A stretch of 64,000 bases of DNA from the NCBI GenBank assembly GCA_018056685.1, contig JAGPFC010000008.1, positions 9,075-73,074 of the forward strand. Reading direction: 5' to 3'. Positions within the stretch are counted from its first letter, which is position 1. Every line of letters begins with the position of its first letter. Origin of the DNA: Smithella sp. GTDB lineage: Bacteria; Desulfobacterota; Syntrophia; Syntrophales; Smithellaceae. Positions 8,915 to 17,641 of this stretch are shown in pieces. Below the pieces are notes generated by a model. That model ran no database searches, was not told the origin of the DNA, and worked only from the letters and a program-made list of their open reading frames with translations. The position numbers were made by a program, and so were the translations under genes.

Positions 8915-9096
8915 TGAGAACCCCCCTTGTATGTATAGTTCTGTTTTTTTATGGACATTGAAGAAGAAAAACCGGAAATGACCACAATCTTTCCTCAATT
9001 AAAACCGGCGTGTCCTTAACAACAAAAACAGGGCCTGTCAAGCAAAATTGAATCATTGAAACATAAAAGCCATTTGTTATTTTTTTGAGAAATAAC

Positions 9097-9125
9097 TTGA
9101 ATGCGCAACAATTTGTTGCTAAGCG
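9097..9125 (+). promoter_or_regulatory. Palindrome in a possible dtd promoter
   Basis: The 15-nt palindrome GCAACAATTTGTTGC (9105-9119) fills the spacer between TTGAAT (9097-9102) and TAAGCG (9120-9125), 28 nt before dtd. The -10 match is poor. It could be an operator of the kind bound within promoter spacers, or a chance dyad. Confidence 0.3.
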
Positions 9126-9152
9126 TAAACAAATTTTTTGACGGAATCATTC

Positions 9153-9602
9153 ATGCGAGCAGTTATCCAGAGAGTTGACCGTAGCAGTGTCAGGGTTCAC
9201 CATCACGAAATATCGTCCATCCATAAAGGAGTATTGATCCTGCTGGGCGTTGAAAAAGATGATACAGAAGCCGATTCGGATTATATCCTGGAAAAATCGA
9301 TCAATCTCCGTATTTTTGAAGATGAACAGGATAAGATGAATAAGTCCTTGCTGGATATTCAGGGCGCGATGATGGTTGTTTCGCAGTTTACATTATTGGG
9401 AAACTGCGTCAAAGGAAGGAGGCCTTCCTTTACCGCCGCGGAAGAACCGCTGAAAGCCAACAAGCTTTATGAATATTTTGTCAGCAAAGCCAGAGAAAAA
9501 GTGAAACAGGTGGCTACGGGAAAGTTTCAGGAAATGATGAAAATTGAACTGGTGAACGACGGCCCTGTAACCATATTGATAGACAGCAGGAAGATTTTTT
9601 AA
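9153..9602 (+). CDS. dtd: D-aminoacyl-tRNA deacylase
   Basis: Hydrolyses D-amino acids (and glycine mischarged on tRNA-Ala) from tRNA in the cytoplasm. The 149-aa protein starts MRAVIQRVDRSSV, and has the catalytic-site motifs SQFTLLGNCVKGRRPSF and NDGPVTILID, the latter carrying the cross-subunit Gly-Pro pair. SQFTLLGN differs slightly from the usual SQFTLYGD. The ATG at 9153 matches the family N-terminus; an upstream TTG adds five residues. The next gene starts 4 nt after the stop. Confidence 0.95.
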   Translation: MRAVIQRVDRSSVRVHHHEISSIHKGVLILLGVEKDDTEADSDYILEKSINLRIFEDEQDKMNKSLLDIQGAMMVVSQFTLLGNCVKGRRPSFTAAEEPLKANKLYEYFVSKAREKVKQVATGKFQEMMKIELVNDGPVTILIDSRKIF

Positions 9603-9606
9603 AATT

Positions 9607-10077
9607 ATGGACAGTTATGATATCAAAATAGATAAAGAAGGTCTGTGGTATTATAAAGGCAACCATATGTTCCGGAAAGAAATACTGCGTATTTTTTTCG
9701 AACACCTCAAAGTCGATGAAAACGGACGATACCTGATTGAACTCGGATCAGAAAGCTGTTATCTGGACGTGGAAGATACTGCTTTTGTTGTGCAGGCTGT
9801 TTACAAAACTTGTAATACTCGGGACGGCAGGGAACAATTGGAAATAGTTCTGAACGATGAATTTTCAGAAATATTGGATCTTCATTCTTTATATATCGGG
9901 AAAGATAATGTTCTGTACTGCCGTGTCAAGCAGGGGAGGTTTGTCGCCCGCTTCACGCGCAAGGGTTATTATCAGATTGCTGAATTCATTGAACAAACGA
10001 ACAATGGAAATGGTTTTTTCATTGCGTTAAACGGCGAAAAATATTTTATTAATGAGACCCAAATTTCAGAAGCTTAG
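9607..10077 (+). CDS. DUF1285-family protein
   Basis: Cytoplasmic protein of 156 aa. It matches DUF1285 by the pattern GLWYYKGNHMFRKEILRIFF, then DENGRYLIELGSESCYLDVE and DTAFVV. Function is unknown for the family. No signal peptide or membrane segment is seen. It sits 4 nt after dtd, so the two are almost certainly cotranscribed. Confidence 0.75.
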   Translation: MDSYDIKIDKEGLWYYKGNHMFRKEILRIFFEHLKVDENGRYLIELGSESCYLDVEDTAFVVQAVYKTCNTRDGREQLEIVLNDEFSEILDLHSLYIGKDNVLYCRVKQGRFVARFTRKGYYQIAEFIEQTNNGNGFFIALNGEKYFINETQISEA

Positions 10078-10098
10078 CGTAGAAATTTGTAAGTCGAA

Positions 10099-10128
10099 TT
10101 ATACCAGGCGCTAAGCGCCATGGTATAA
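10099..10128. promoter_or_regulatory. Long dyad between the DUF1285 gene and guaB
   Basis: TTATACCAGGCGC and GCGCCATGGTATAA form a long inverted repeat with a one-base bulge and a TAA loop, ending 41 nt before guaB. No T tract follows, so it is not a typical terminator. It may be an operator or an mRNA structure. No guanine riboswitch core is visible. Confidence 0.4.
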
Positions 10129-10169
10129 TAAGAACAAAAATCAGGCTTTAATTTAATACGGAGGGAAAA

Positions 10170-11630
10170 ATGCTTGATGATACCGTAAAAGAATCTTTAA
10201 CTTTTGATGATGTTCTGCTTGTGCCGGCTTCTTCCAATGTTTTACCAAGGGACGTCAACACGGCCACGTCATTAACCAAGAACATATCCCTGAAAATTCC
10301 CATCGTCTCCGCGGCCATGGACACGGTCACCGAGTCCCGCACGGCGATTTGCATGGCTCAGGAAGGCGGAATCGGCATCATTCACCGCAACATGAGTATC
10401 GAGCAACAGGCGATTGAAGTCGATAAAGTAAAAAAATCGGAAAGCGGAATGATTGTTGATCCGATAACGATTGAACCGGACCGAAAAGTCAGCGATGCCC
10501 TGAGCTTGATGAATCAGTATTCCATTTCCGGAGTGCCGGTGGTCAAAAAAGGGAAGCTGGTCGGCATTCTGACCAATCGCGATTTGCGTTTTGAAGAAAA
10601 TCTGGATCAGCCGGTTTCCAATGTCATGACGAAGAAGAATCTCGTCACGGTTTCATCCAGCATTTCATTGGAAGAGTCCAAGAAACTTCTCCATCAACAC
10701 AGGATTGAAAAGCTTCTTGTTGTCGATGATGAGTATCGGCTCAAAGGATTAATTACCATCAAGGATATTGAAAAAATACGCCGTTATCCCAATGCGTGCA
10801 AGGATTCCCTGGGAAGGCTTCGCGTGGGAGCAGCCGTTGGAATTATCGACAGAGAGGCAAGGGTTGAAGCGCTTCTGGCAGCCGGCGCTGATGTGATTTC
10901 CATTGATACCTCTCATGGACATTCGGAAGGCGTGCTGAAGGCCATCAAGGCAACCAAAGCGAATTTTCCGAAATGCGAATTGATCGCGGGCAATGTCGCC
11001 ACAGCGGAGGGTGCCAAGGCGCTCATTCAAGCCGGTGTTGACGCGATTAAAGTCGGCGTGGGACCGGGCTCTATCTGCACCACCAGAATTATTGCGGGCG
11101 TCGGTGTTCCCCAGATGTCGGCCATCCGTGACACATACAAGATCGCGTCCAAAAAAGGCATTCCCGTGATTGCCGACGGTGGGATAAAATATTCCGGTGA
11201 TATCGTGAAAGCGATCGGCGCGGGAGCCAGTTGTGTGATGATCGGGGGGTTGTTTGCCGGGACAGAAGAAAGTCCGGGTGAAACCATTTTATTCCAGGGA
11301 CGCAGTTATAAAGTGTACCGCGGCATGGGCTCTCTGGAAGCCATGAAAATGGGCAGCCGTGACCGCTATTATCAGGATGATATCGAGGGTCCGGCCAAAG
11401 TCGTTCCTGAAGGCATTGAGGGAAGGGTACCCTTCCGCGGTTCGCTTTCGGCCAGCATCGTGCAGCTGATCGGCGGACTCAAGGCCGGCATGGGCTATGT
11501 CGGTTGCAAAACCATTCCGGAAATGATCGAAAAGGCGCGTTTTGTCCGCATTACGCAGGCGGGTCTGAAAGAAAGCCACGTTCATGACGTCATCATTACC
11601 AAAGAAGCGCCCAATTACTGGCTGGATTAA
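10170..11630 (+). CDS. guaB: Inosine-5'-monophosphate dehydrogenase
   Basis: Catalyses NAD-dependent oxidation of IMP to XMP, the first committed step of GMP synthesis. The 486-aa protein has the catalytic TIM barrel interrupted by two CBS domains (about residues 95-205), the catalytic loop GPGSICTTR with the active-site Cys, and the flap RYYQDD region near 390-400. GGAGGG precedes the ATG. Length and domain order are standard. Confidence 0.97.
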   Translation: MLDDTVKESLTFDDVLLVPASSNVLPRDVNTATSLTKNISLKIPIVSAAMDTVTESRTAICMAQEGGIGIIHRNMSIEQQAIEVDKVKKSESGMIVDPITIEPDRKVSDALSLMNQYSISGVPVVKKGKLVGILTNRDLRFEENLDQPVSNVMTKKNLVTVSSSISLEESKKLLHQHRIEKLLVVDDEYRLKGLITIKDIEKIRRYPNACKDSLGRLRVGAAVGIIDREARVEALLAAGADVISIDTSHGHSEGVLKAIKATKANFPKCELIAGNVATAEGAKALIQAGVDAIKVGVGPGSICTTRIIAGVGVPQMSAIRDTYKIASKKGIPVIADGGIKYSGDIVKAIGAGASCVMIGGLFAGTEESPGETILFQGRSYKVYRGMGSLEAMKMGSRDRYYQDDIEGPAKVVPEGIEGRVPFRGSLSASIVQLIGGLKAGMGYVGCKTIPEMIEKARFVRITQAGLKESHVHDVIITKEAPNYWLD

Positions 11631-11681
11631 TTCTTATCCTCTGTTTGTTAATAATTTTTTTTCCTTCAATGAAGTGAGTTT

Positions 11682-14600
11682 ATGAAACACTCTGATTTTG
11701 TGCATCTGCATCTTCATACCCAATACAGCCTTCTGGATGGAATGATTCGTCTGGAGGAACTCTTTAAAAAGGTCAAGGAATACGCGATGCCTGCCGTTGC
11801 CATTACGGATCACGGCAACATGTTCGGAGCCATCGATTTTTATCAGCAGGCCTTTAAGCACGGAGTCAAGCCGATAATCGGCAGTGAGCTTTATGTCGCT
11901 CCCAAAGACCGTCGGGATAAAACACCGGCGGCCATCGGGGAGGCGACACGGCATCTTGTCGTTTTAGTGAAGAACAGACAGGGATATAATAATCTGATGA
12001 AATTGAGTTCCCTGGCGCATATAGAAGGATTTTATTATCGTCCCCGCGTGGATAAAGCGTTACTTCGGGAATGTTCCGAGGGCCTGATTGCTTCCAGTGC
12101 CTGCCTGCATGGCGAGATTGCCTCCTGGATTGTTCGGGGCAATATGGAAGAAGCCAGAAAGGCAGCCCGGGAGTATCTGGAAATTTTCGGCGAAGACAAT
12201 TTCTATCTGGAAATCATGGAAAATGGCATCCCCGAACAGACAATTGCCAATCGGGGACTGATTGAGTTGAGTAAAGAACTCTCAATTCCACTGATCGCGA
12301 CCAATGACTGCCATTATCTGAATGCTGATCACGCCGAAGCCCACAATGTCCTCTTGTGTATTCAGACGGGAAAAACAATCGAAGATAAAGATCGTATGTC
12401 CATGGCCACCGATCAGTTCTATGTCCGGTCGCCCCAGGAAATGCAGGCCCTTTTTGCCGCGACACCGGAGGCGCTTGAAAACACCGTTAAGATAGCGGAA
12501 CGCTGCAACATGACTTTTGAATTCGGCAAATTCCACTTGCCGAAATTTCAGGTGAAGCATCCGGAAGAAACACTCGAAATTTATCTGGAAAGAAAGGCGA
12601 TCAGCGGTCTGGAAAAGCGAATGCCCGCCATTATGCAATATTCCAAGGAAGATGAGGAAACCGTTCGTAAAAAATATAACAAACGGCTTCATGAAGAACT
12701 CGAAATCATCAAGAAAATGGGATTTGCCGGTTACTTTCTGATTGTTTCCGATTTCATCAAGCATGCCAAGCATAATGATATTCCTGTAGGACCGGGACGT
12801 GGTTCTGCCGCGGGTTCTCTCGTCGCTTTCGCCATCCGGATTACCGACATCGATCCGCTTCGTTACGGTCTGTTTTTTGAACGATTCCTGAATCCCGATC
12901 GTATCAGCATGCCGGACATCGATATCGATTTCTGTCAGGAGCGACGAGGCGAGGTCATCAAATATGTCACTGAAAAATACGGCAAGGACAAGGTCACGCA
13001 GATCTGCACCTTCGGGAAAATGCTGGCCAAGGGCGTCATTCGCGATGTTGGTCGTGCCTTAAACATTTCATACAGTGAAGCGGACCGGATTGCCAAACTG
13101 GTGCCGAATGTTTTGAACATCAGGCTGGAAGATGCTTTTAAAATGGAACCCCGCTTTGCGGAGGAACGGAAAAAAAATCCTCAGATTGACAAGCTTTTAA
13201 AATTGTCTCTGATGCTGGAAGGGCTGAACCGCCATTCCTCTGTTCATGCGGCTGGCGTTGTTATTTCGGATGCTCCGTTGATGGAAAGAGTGCCGTTGTT
13301 TGCGCCAAAGGATGACAACATTGTTTCTCAATATTCCATGAAGGACATTGAGGCGGTCGGGATGACCAAATTCGATTTCCTGGGTCTCAAGACACTGACC
13401 GTCATCAAAAACGCTCTTCAGTTTATTCGTGAATACAAGGGAACGGACGTTGACATCAACAACCTGCCGCTGGACGATGAAGAAACCTACAAGCTTTTGA
13501 TGAAGGGGGAAACAGACGGTGTTTTCCAGTTGGAAAGCGACGGGATGAAGGACCTGCTGGTGAGGTTCAAACCGGACTGCATTGAGGATATCATCGCGCT
13601 TATCGCGGCATATCGCCCCGGCCCCATGAAGATGATTCCCGATTTTATCGCCGGCAAACACGGTACAAAGAAAATCACTTATGAATTGCCCCAGCTCGAA
13701 CCGATTCTGAAAGAGACCTACGGAATCATTCTTTATCAGGAACAGGTTATGCAGATCGCCAATGTAATCGGCGGTTATACCATGTCACAGGCCGACACAT
13801 TGCGTAAAGTGATGGGCAAGAAAAAAGTCGCCGATATGGAAAAAGAAAAACCCAGATTCCTTGAGGGCGCGAAGAAAAATAAAATTCCGGAAAACAAGGC
13901 GAAAATCATCTGGGAACAGATGGAAAAATTTGCCGAGTACGGTTTCAACAAATCGCACAGCGCTGCCTATGCGATGATCACGTATCAGACAGCCTATCTC
14001 AAAGCGCATTATCCGGTTGAATTTATGGCCGCGCTCCTGACGAGTGAAAAAGACAACCGCGACAAGATCATCAAACACATGTCGAACTGCAAGGAAATGG
14101 GCATTGACATTCTGCCGCCCGACATCAATGAATCAGAGAAGGATTTCAGTATATCCGGAGATCATATCCGATTCGGTCTGACCGCCGTGAAAAATGTGGG
14201 GGAGGCGGCCATTGAATCGGTCATTGCCGTGCGAAAAGAGGCAAAATTTTCAACTTTTATTGATTTTCTGACCCGTGTTGACCTGCGCAAGGTTAATAAA
14301 AAGGTCATTGAAAGCCTGATTCAATGTGGCGCTTTTGATTCACTTGGTTACAAACGCAGTCAGTTAATGCTGCATTATGAAAAAGCAATGGAAGAAGCAC
14401 AGCGCAGCCAGAAAGAAAGACAGAGCAATCAGTCAAGTTTCTTTGACCAGCTTGCACCGGGATCTTCATCAGGAGAAATCGGTTTAAAACCTTACGAAAT
14501 ACCGGACGATGTTCCCGAATGGGATGAAAAGAAAATTCTGTCGATCGAGAAAGAAACACTGGGTTTTTACATTACCGGTCACCCCTTACTGCGTTTCGCG

Positions 14601-15167
14601 GATCGCCTGAATCTGGTCACGACCGCTAATTCAGCTAATTTGAATACAAGAAACGATAAAGATATCGTTACGATTGCAGGAATTATCAGCTCGAGGAGCG
14701 AAAAGAAAACAAAGAAAAATGACATCATGTGTTACATTACCGTTGAAGATTTAACCGGTTCAATCAACACCATTTTCTTTGCTGATCTCTACCAAAAATA
14801 TTATGCTGTTTTGCACGAAGAAGAACCTGTGGTGATCAAGGGATCTCTTGATATCAGCGGAGGAGAAGAAAATCAAAAAATTTCAATTATCGCCCAGGAA
14901 GTTATTCCTTTGGCGCAGGCGCTGGAGAATCCTTACAAGCAGGTTCGTTTTATGGTTGATGCCAGTAAAATATCCACTGAAAATATCGCATCACTGATTT
15001 CCTCCATGAAAAAATTTCGCGGCAGGTATGAAAGCTACATGCACATCAGAAATGGGAAAAGTGAAACCATCGTTTATCTTGGCGACGGCTTCCGCCTGGA
15101 TATCAATGATAAGATGAAAAAAGAAGCCGACGCCATCTTGGGGCAGGGCGCTACCATTTACAATTAA
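11682..15167 (+). CDS. dnaE: DNA polymerase III alpha subunit
   Basis: Replicative polymerase subunit, 1161 aa. Order: N-terminal PHP domain (about 1-270), polymerase palm with MPDIDIDF (catalytic aspartates) and GPGRGSAAGSLVAF, thumb and fingers, the helix-hairpin-helix region, and a C-terminal OB fold (about 995-1075, VTIAGIIS). The PHP domain retains all nine metal-ligand positions: H10, H12, D19, H44, E69, H91, C141, D209 and H211. This is unlike E. coli and suggests a working PHP exonuclease. The next gene starts within about 30 nt. Confidence 0.97.
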   Translation: MKHSDFVHLHLHTQYSLLDGMIRLEELFKKVKEYAMPAVAITDHGNMFGAIDFYQQAFKHGVKPIIGSELYVAPKDRRDKTPAAIGEATRHLVVLVKNRQGYNNLMKLSSLAHIEGFYYRPRVDKALLRECSEGLIASSACLHGEIASWIVRGNMEEARKAAREYLEIFGEDNFYLEIMENGIPEQTIANRGLIELSKELSIPLIATNDCHYLNADHAEAHNVLLCIQTGKTIEDKDRMSMATDQFYVRSPQEMQALFAATPEALENTVKIAERCNMTFEFGKFHLPKFQVKHPEETLEIYLERKAISGLEKRMPAIMQYSKEDEETVRKKYNKRLHEELEIIKKMGFAGYFLIVSDFIKHAKHNDIPVGPGRGSAAGSLVAFAIRITDIDPLRYGLFFERFLNPDRISMPDIDIDFCQERRGEVIKYVTEKYGKDKVTQICTFGKMLAKGVIRDVGRALNISYSEADRIAKLVPNVLNIRLEDAFKMEPRFAEERKKNPQIDKLLKLSLMLEGLNRHSSVHAAGVVISDAPLMERVPLFAPKDDNIVSQYSMKDIEAVGMTKFDFLGLKTLTVIKNALQFIREYKGTDVDINNLPLDDEETYKLLMKGETDGVFQLESDGMKDLLVRFKPDCIEDIIALIAAYRPGPMKMIPDFIAGKHGTKKITYELPQLEPILKETYGIILYQEQVMQIANVIGGYTMSQADTLRKVMGKKKVADMEKEKPRFLEGAKKNKIPENKAKIIWEQMEKFAEYGFNKSHSAAYAMITYQTAYLKAHYPVEFMAALLTSEKDNRDKIIKHMSNCKEMGIDILPPDINESEKDFSISGDHIRFGLTAVKNVGEAAIESVIAVRKEAKFSTFIDFLTRVDLRKVNKKVIESLIQCGAFDSLGYKRSQLMLHYEKAMEEAQRSQKERQSNQSSFFDQLAPGSSSGEIGLKPYEIPDDVPEWDEKKILSIEKETLGFYITGHPLLRFADRLNLVTTANSANLNTRNDKDIVTIAGIISSRSEKKTKKNDIMCYITVEDLTGSINTIFFADLYQKYYAVLHEEEPVVIKGSLDISGGEENQKISIIAQEVIPLAQALENPYKQVRFMVDASKISTENIASLISSMKKFRGRYESYMHIRNGKSETIVYLGDGFRLDINDKMKKEADAILGQGATIYN

Positions 15168-15196
15168 CATCTTTGGCCGCTATTATCTTTTTTCCC

Positions 15197-15922
15197 ATGA
15201 AACAATATGAAGAAAGAACCTACAGATCTTTAATTAATAAGGACAATCTTCTTTCCTGTAATGTAAAAATTGAAGAAAGTGATTTATTAATCAGTTCCGA
15301 TATTAATCTGGCTGATGCAGCGTTCAAGTCACTTGCCGGACATCGTCATTCCCTGGAAACCTATATTAAAAAACATCCTGAGTTTAAAAAGTCTCTGTTG
15401 CCGGTTGCGGAAGATCGCTTGGCTCCGCCGATTGTTCGCGAAATGCTGGCTAAATCCAAGATTTGCGGGGTGGGTCCAATGGCCGGCGTTGCCGGTGCCG
15501 TATCGGAATTCGTCGCCCGTGATCTTTTTCATCTTACCGACAACCTGATTATAGAAAACGGTGGAGATATTTTTTTAAAAACAAAAAATGATGTCACCGT
15601 TTCAGTTTTTGCCGGAGAATCTCCTTTAAGCTACAAAGTAAATTTTATCATCAAATCAAATGATACACCGCTGGGAATCTGCACTTCATCCGCTACGGTA
15701 GGGCCCTCGATAAGCTTCGGGAAAGCGGATGCCGTTTGTGTCATTTCTCCATCGGCAACACTGGCGGATGCCGCCGCCTCGGCGATAGGCAATCGTGTCA
15801 AAAGTAAAAAAGACATCGAACCGGCTTTGGAATATGGGATTAATATTTCTGGAGTTATAGGGATAATAATTATTATAGGCAAACAGATGGGGGTTGTCGG
15901 GAAGGTTGAACTTATCCACTGA
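15197..15922 (+). CDS. UPF0280-family protein (ApbE-like fold)
   Basis: Protein of 241 aa matching the UPF0280 family: an N-terminal YEERTYRSL segment, R-x-SLETYIKKHPEF, the core KICGVGPMAGVAGAVSEFVA, IIENGGDIFL, and the Gly/Ser-rich GICTSSATVGPS. The family is related to ApbE-type FAD:protein FMN transferases, but no activity is established for it. ATG at 15197 gives the usual N-terminus; a TTG 24 nt upstream is also open. It is probably cotranscribed with dnaE. Between its end and the convergent DnaJ gene (15923-16035) I see no clear terminator. Confidence 0.82.
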   Translation: MKQYEERTYRSLINKDNLLSCNVKIEESDLLISSDINLADAAFKSLAGHRHSLETYIKKHPEFKKSLLPVAEDRLAPPIVREMLAKSKICGVGPMAGVAGAVSEFVARDLFHLTDNLIIENGGDIFLKTKNDVTVSVFAGESPLSYKVNFIIKSNDTPLGICTSSATVGPSISFGKADAVCVISPSATLADAAASAIGNRVKSKKDIEPALEYGINISGVIGIIIIIGKQMGVVGKVELIH

Positions 15923-16035
15923 TCTTTTGATCTTTATTTTAAATCCCTTGCTCATGTTTACATAACATATATTATAAGACCTAGAATGAAAATTTAGAAT
16001 AAAGTCATGCGCAGTCTTATTCGAATCATTTTAAA

Positions 16036-16998
16036 TCAAATCCCGTCATCTGCTAATTGCTGAATTAGTTTCATCTGTCGATCGGAAAGCTTTCGGGGAA
16101 CCTCTACATTAATTTTTACGAATTGATCCCCCTTAATGGATGAGCCTTTAAAACCTGGAACGCCGAAACCTTTCATCCGGATTTTCGTATTATTTTGTGT
16201 ACCGGGAGCGATCTTTATTCTTTTCGTGGTTCCGTCAAGCGTTGGAACGTCGATAGTGGTTCCAAGAATCGCCTGTGTGAATTTTATGGTTTTCTCAATA
16301 TAAAGGTCATTTCCGTCTCGCGCAAAAATAGGATGCGGAAGTACGTTGATGTTTAAATACAAGTCTCCGTTTGGGCCGCCGTTATAGCCGGATAAACCCT
16401 TGCCGGGTAATCTGAGCTTTTTACCGCTACTGATTCCCGCAGGTATTTTAACACTGATGTCCTCGATACGGTTTTCCAGTTGAAAGGAAATTTTTTTTTC
16501 GGCGCCGAATACGGATTCTTCCAAGGTAATCGATAAGTTATATTCAGCATCCTGTCCTTTTTCAGGCATGTTCGCGTATTGCTGACGACCTCCTCTCATT
16601 CCGCCGAAAATTCCGGCGAAAGGATCGTCATAATCATCGCGAGCAGTACCGCCTCCCCTTCTGGAACTACGGAAAGTTGTCCGGCCGCCGCCTCTGACTC
16701 CACCAAATCCGAAACTCTTCAGTATTTCATCCAAATCGAAATTACGGAAAATGTCTTCCTGGGAATATTGTTGACGGAACCGGTCAGTTGAACCGAACTG
16801 ATCATACTGCTGACGTTTTTCCGTGTCACTCAAAACGGCATAGGCTTCACTTATTTTTTTGAACTTTTCTTCCGCAACCTTGTTATTGGGATTTTTATCC
16901 GGATGCCATTTTAACGCCAGCTTACGATAAGCTTTCTTGATGTCATCCGCTGACGCTTTTTTATCGACACCTAAAACCTGATAATAGTCTTCTGCCAT
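16036..16998 (-). CDS. DnaJ-class co-chaperone (CbpA-like)
   Basis: Type II Hsp40 of 320 aa. The J domain occupies residues 1-70 with the essential HPD (LKWHPDKNP). A Gly/Arg-rich linker with [12 protein letters not shown] and MRGGRQQ follows, and then two C-terminal substrate-binding barrels ([19 protein letters not shown]). The cysteine-rich zinc finger of DnaJ is absent, so it is CbpA-like. It should stimulate DnaK ATPase. It is the last gene of the hom-apgM-ior operon, 43 nt after iorB. Confidence 0.93.
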   Translation of the reverse strand: MAEDYYQVLGVDKKASADDIKKAYRKLALKWHPDKNPNNKVAEEKFKKISEAYAVLSDTEKRQQYDQFGSTDRFRQQYSQEDIFRNFDLDEILKSFGFGGVRGGGRTTFRSSRRGGGTARDDYDDPFAGIFGGMRGGRQQYANMPEKGQDAEYNLSITLEESVFGAEKKISFQLENRIEDISVKIPAGISSGKKLRLPGKGLSGYNGGPNGDLYLNINVLPHPIFARDGNDLYIEKTIKFTQAILGTTIDVPTLDGTTKRIKIAPGTQNNTKIRMKGFGVPGFKGSSIKGDQFVKINVEVPRKLSDRQMKLIQQLADDGI

Positions 16999-17041
16999 AG
17001 CTTCATTCCTTGAAATCAGTATTTAAATCAACGCCGTTAAT

Positions 17042-17623
17042 TTAAGCATCAATTCCCATTTGAAAAGCGGCTAAATTCATTTTAATCAGCTTTTCAGGGA
17101 AGGATTTCTTAATGATCTCCTGCCAGATGGACTTATCGATGTTCATGAGATTGGATAACGCGCCTAAAAGTACAACATTGGCCGTCTTGATATTGCCGGC
17201 TTTTTGAGCGAGTTCAGCAGCGTTGAAATGGATGACTTTCCTGTAATTATTCTTTAAAAAATCAATTGAATCGAGAGGATACGGAGCATCACCCATGTTG
17301 ACGGCCGGCGGATAAATTTCTTCAGTATTGACGATAACAGCAGCATCCTGCCGGAGAAATTTCAAATAACGCAAAGACTCCATTTTTTCAAATGAAACAA
17401 GCATTTGCACGCTGCCCGCCTCAGCGAGTGGCGAATAAACTTTCTTTCCATAGCGGACATGGCTTGTGACGCAGCCCCCGCGCTGGGCCATGCCGTGCAC
17501 TTCGCTTTTCTTGACATCAAAACCGGCTTCCATAATCACTTCACAGGTGATATCACTGGCCCGTAGAATACCCTGGCCCCCTACTCCGGCAAACAATATA
17601 CTTTTTACTTCATTTTCAGACAT
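17042..17623 (-). CDS. iorB: Indolepyruvate:ferredoxin oxidoreductase, beta subunit
   Basis: Small (gamma-type) subunit of the oxygen-sensitive 2-oxoacid:ferredoxin oxidoreductase family, 193 aa. It has the GVGGQGILRASDI motif near the N-terminus, KKSEVHGMAQRGG, and VVLLGAL, all typical of IorB. With IorA it converts arylpyruvates (from Trp, Phe, Tyr transamination) to aryl-acetyl-CoA and CO2, reducing ferredoxin. It starts 18 nt downstream of iorA. Confidence 0.93.
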   Translation of the reverse strand: MSENEVKSILFAGVGGQGILRASDITCEVIMEAGFDVKKSEVHGMAQRGGCVTSHVRYGKKVYSPLAEAGSVQMLVSFEKMESLRYLKFLRQDAAVIVNTEEIYPPAVNMGDAPYPLDSIDFLKNNYRKVIHFNAAELAQKAGNIKTANVVLLGALSNLMNIDKSIWQEIIKKSFPEKLIKMNLAAFQMGIDA

Positions 17624-17641
17624 TTAGCTTTATCCCTTTAA

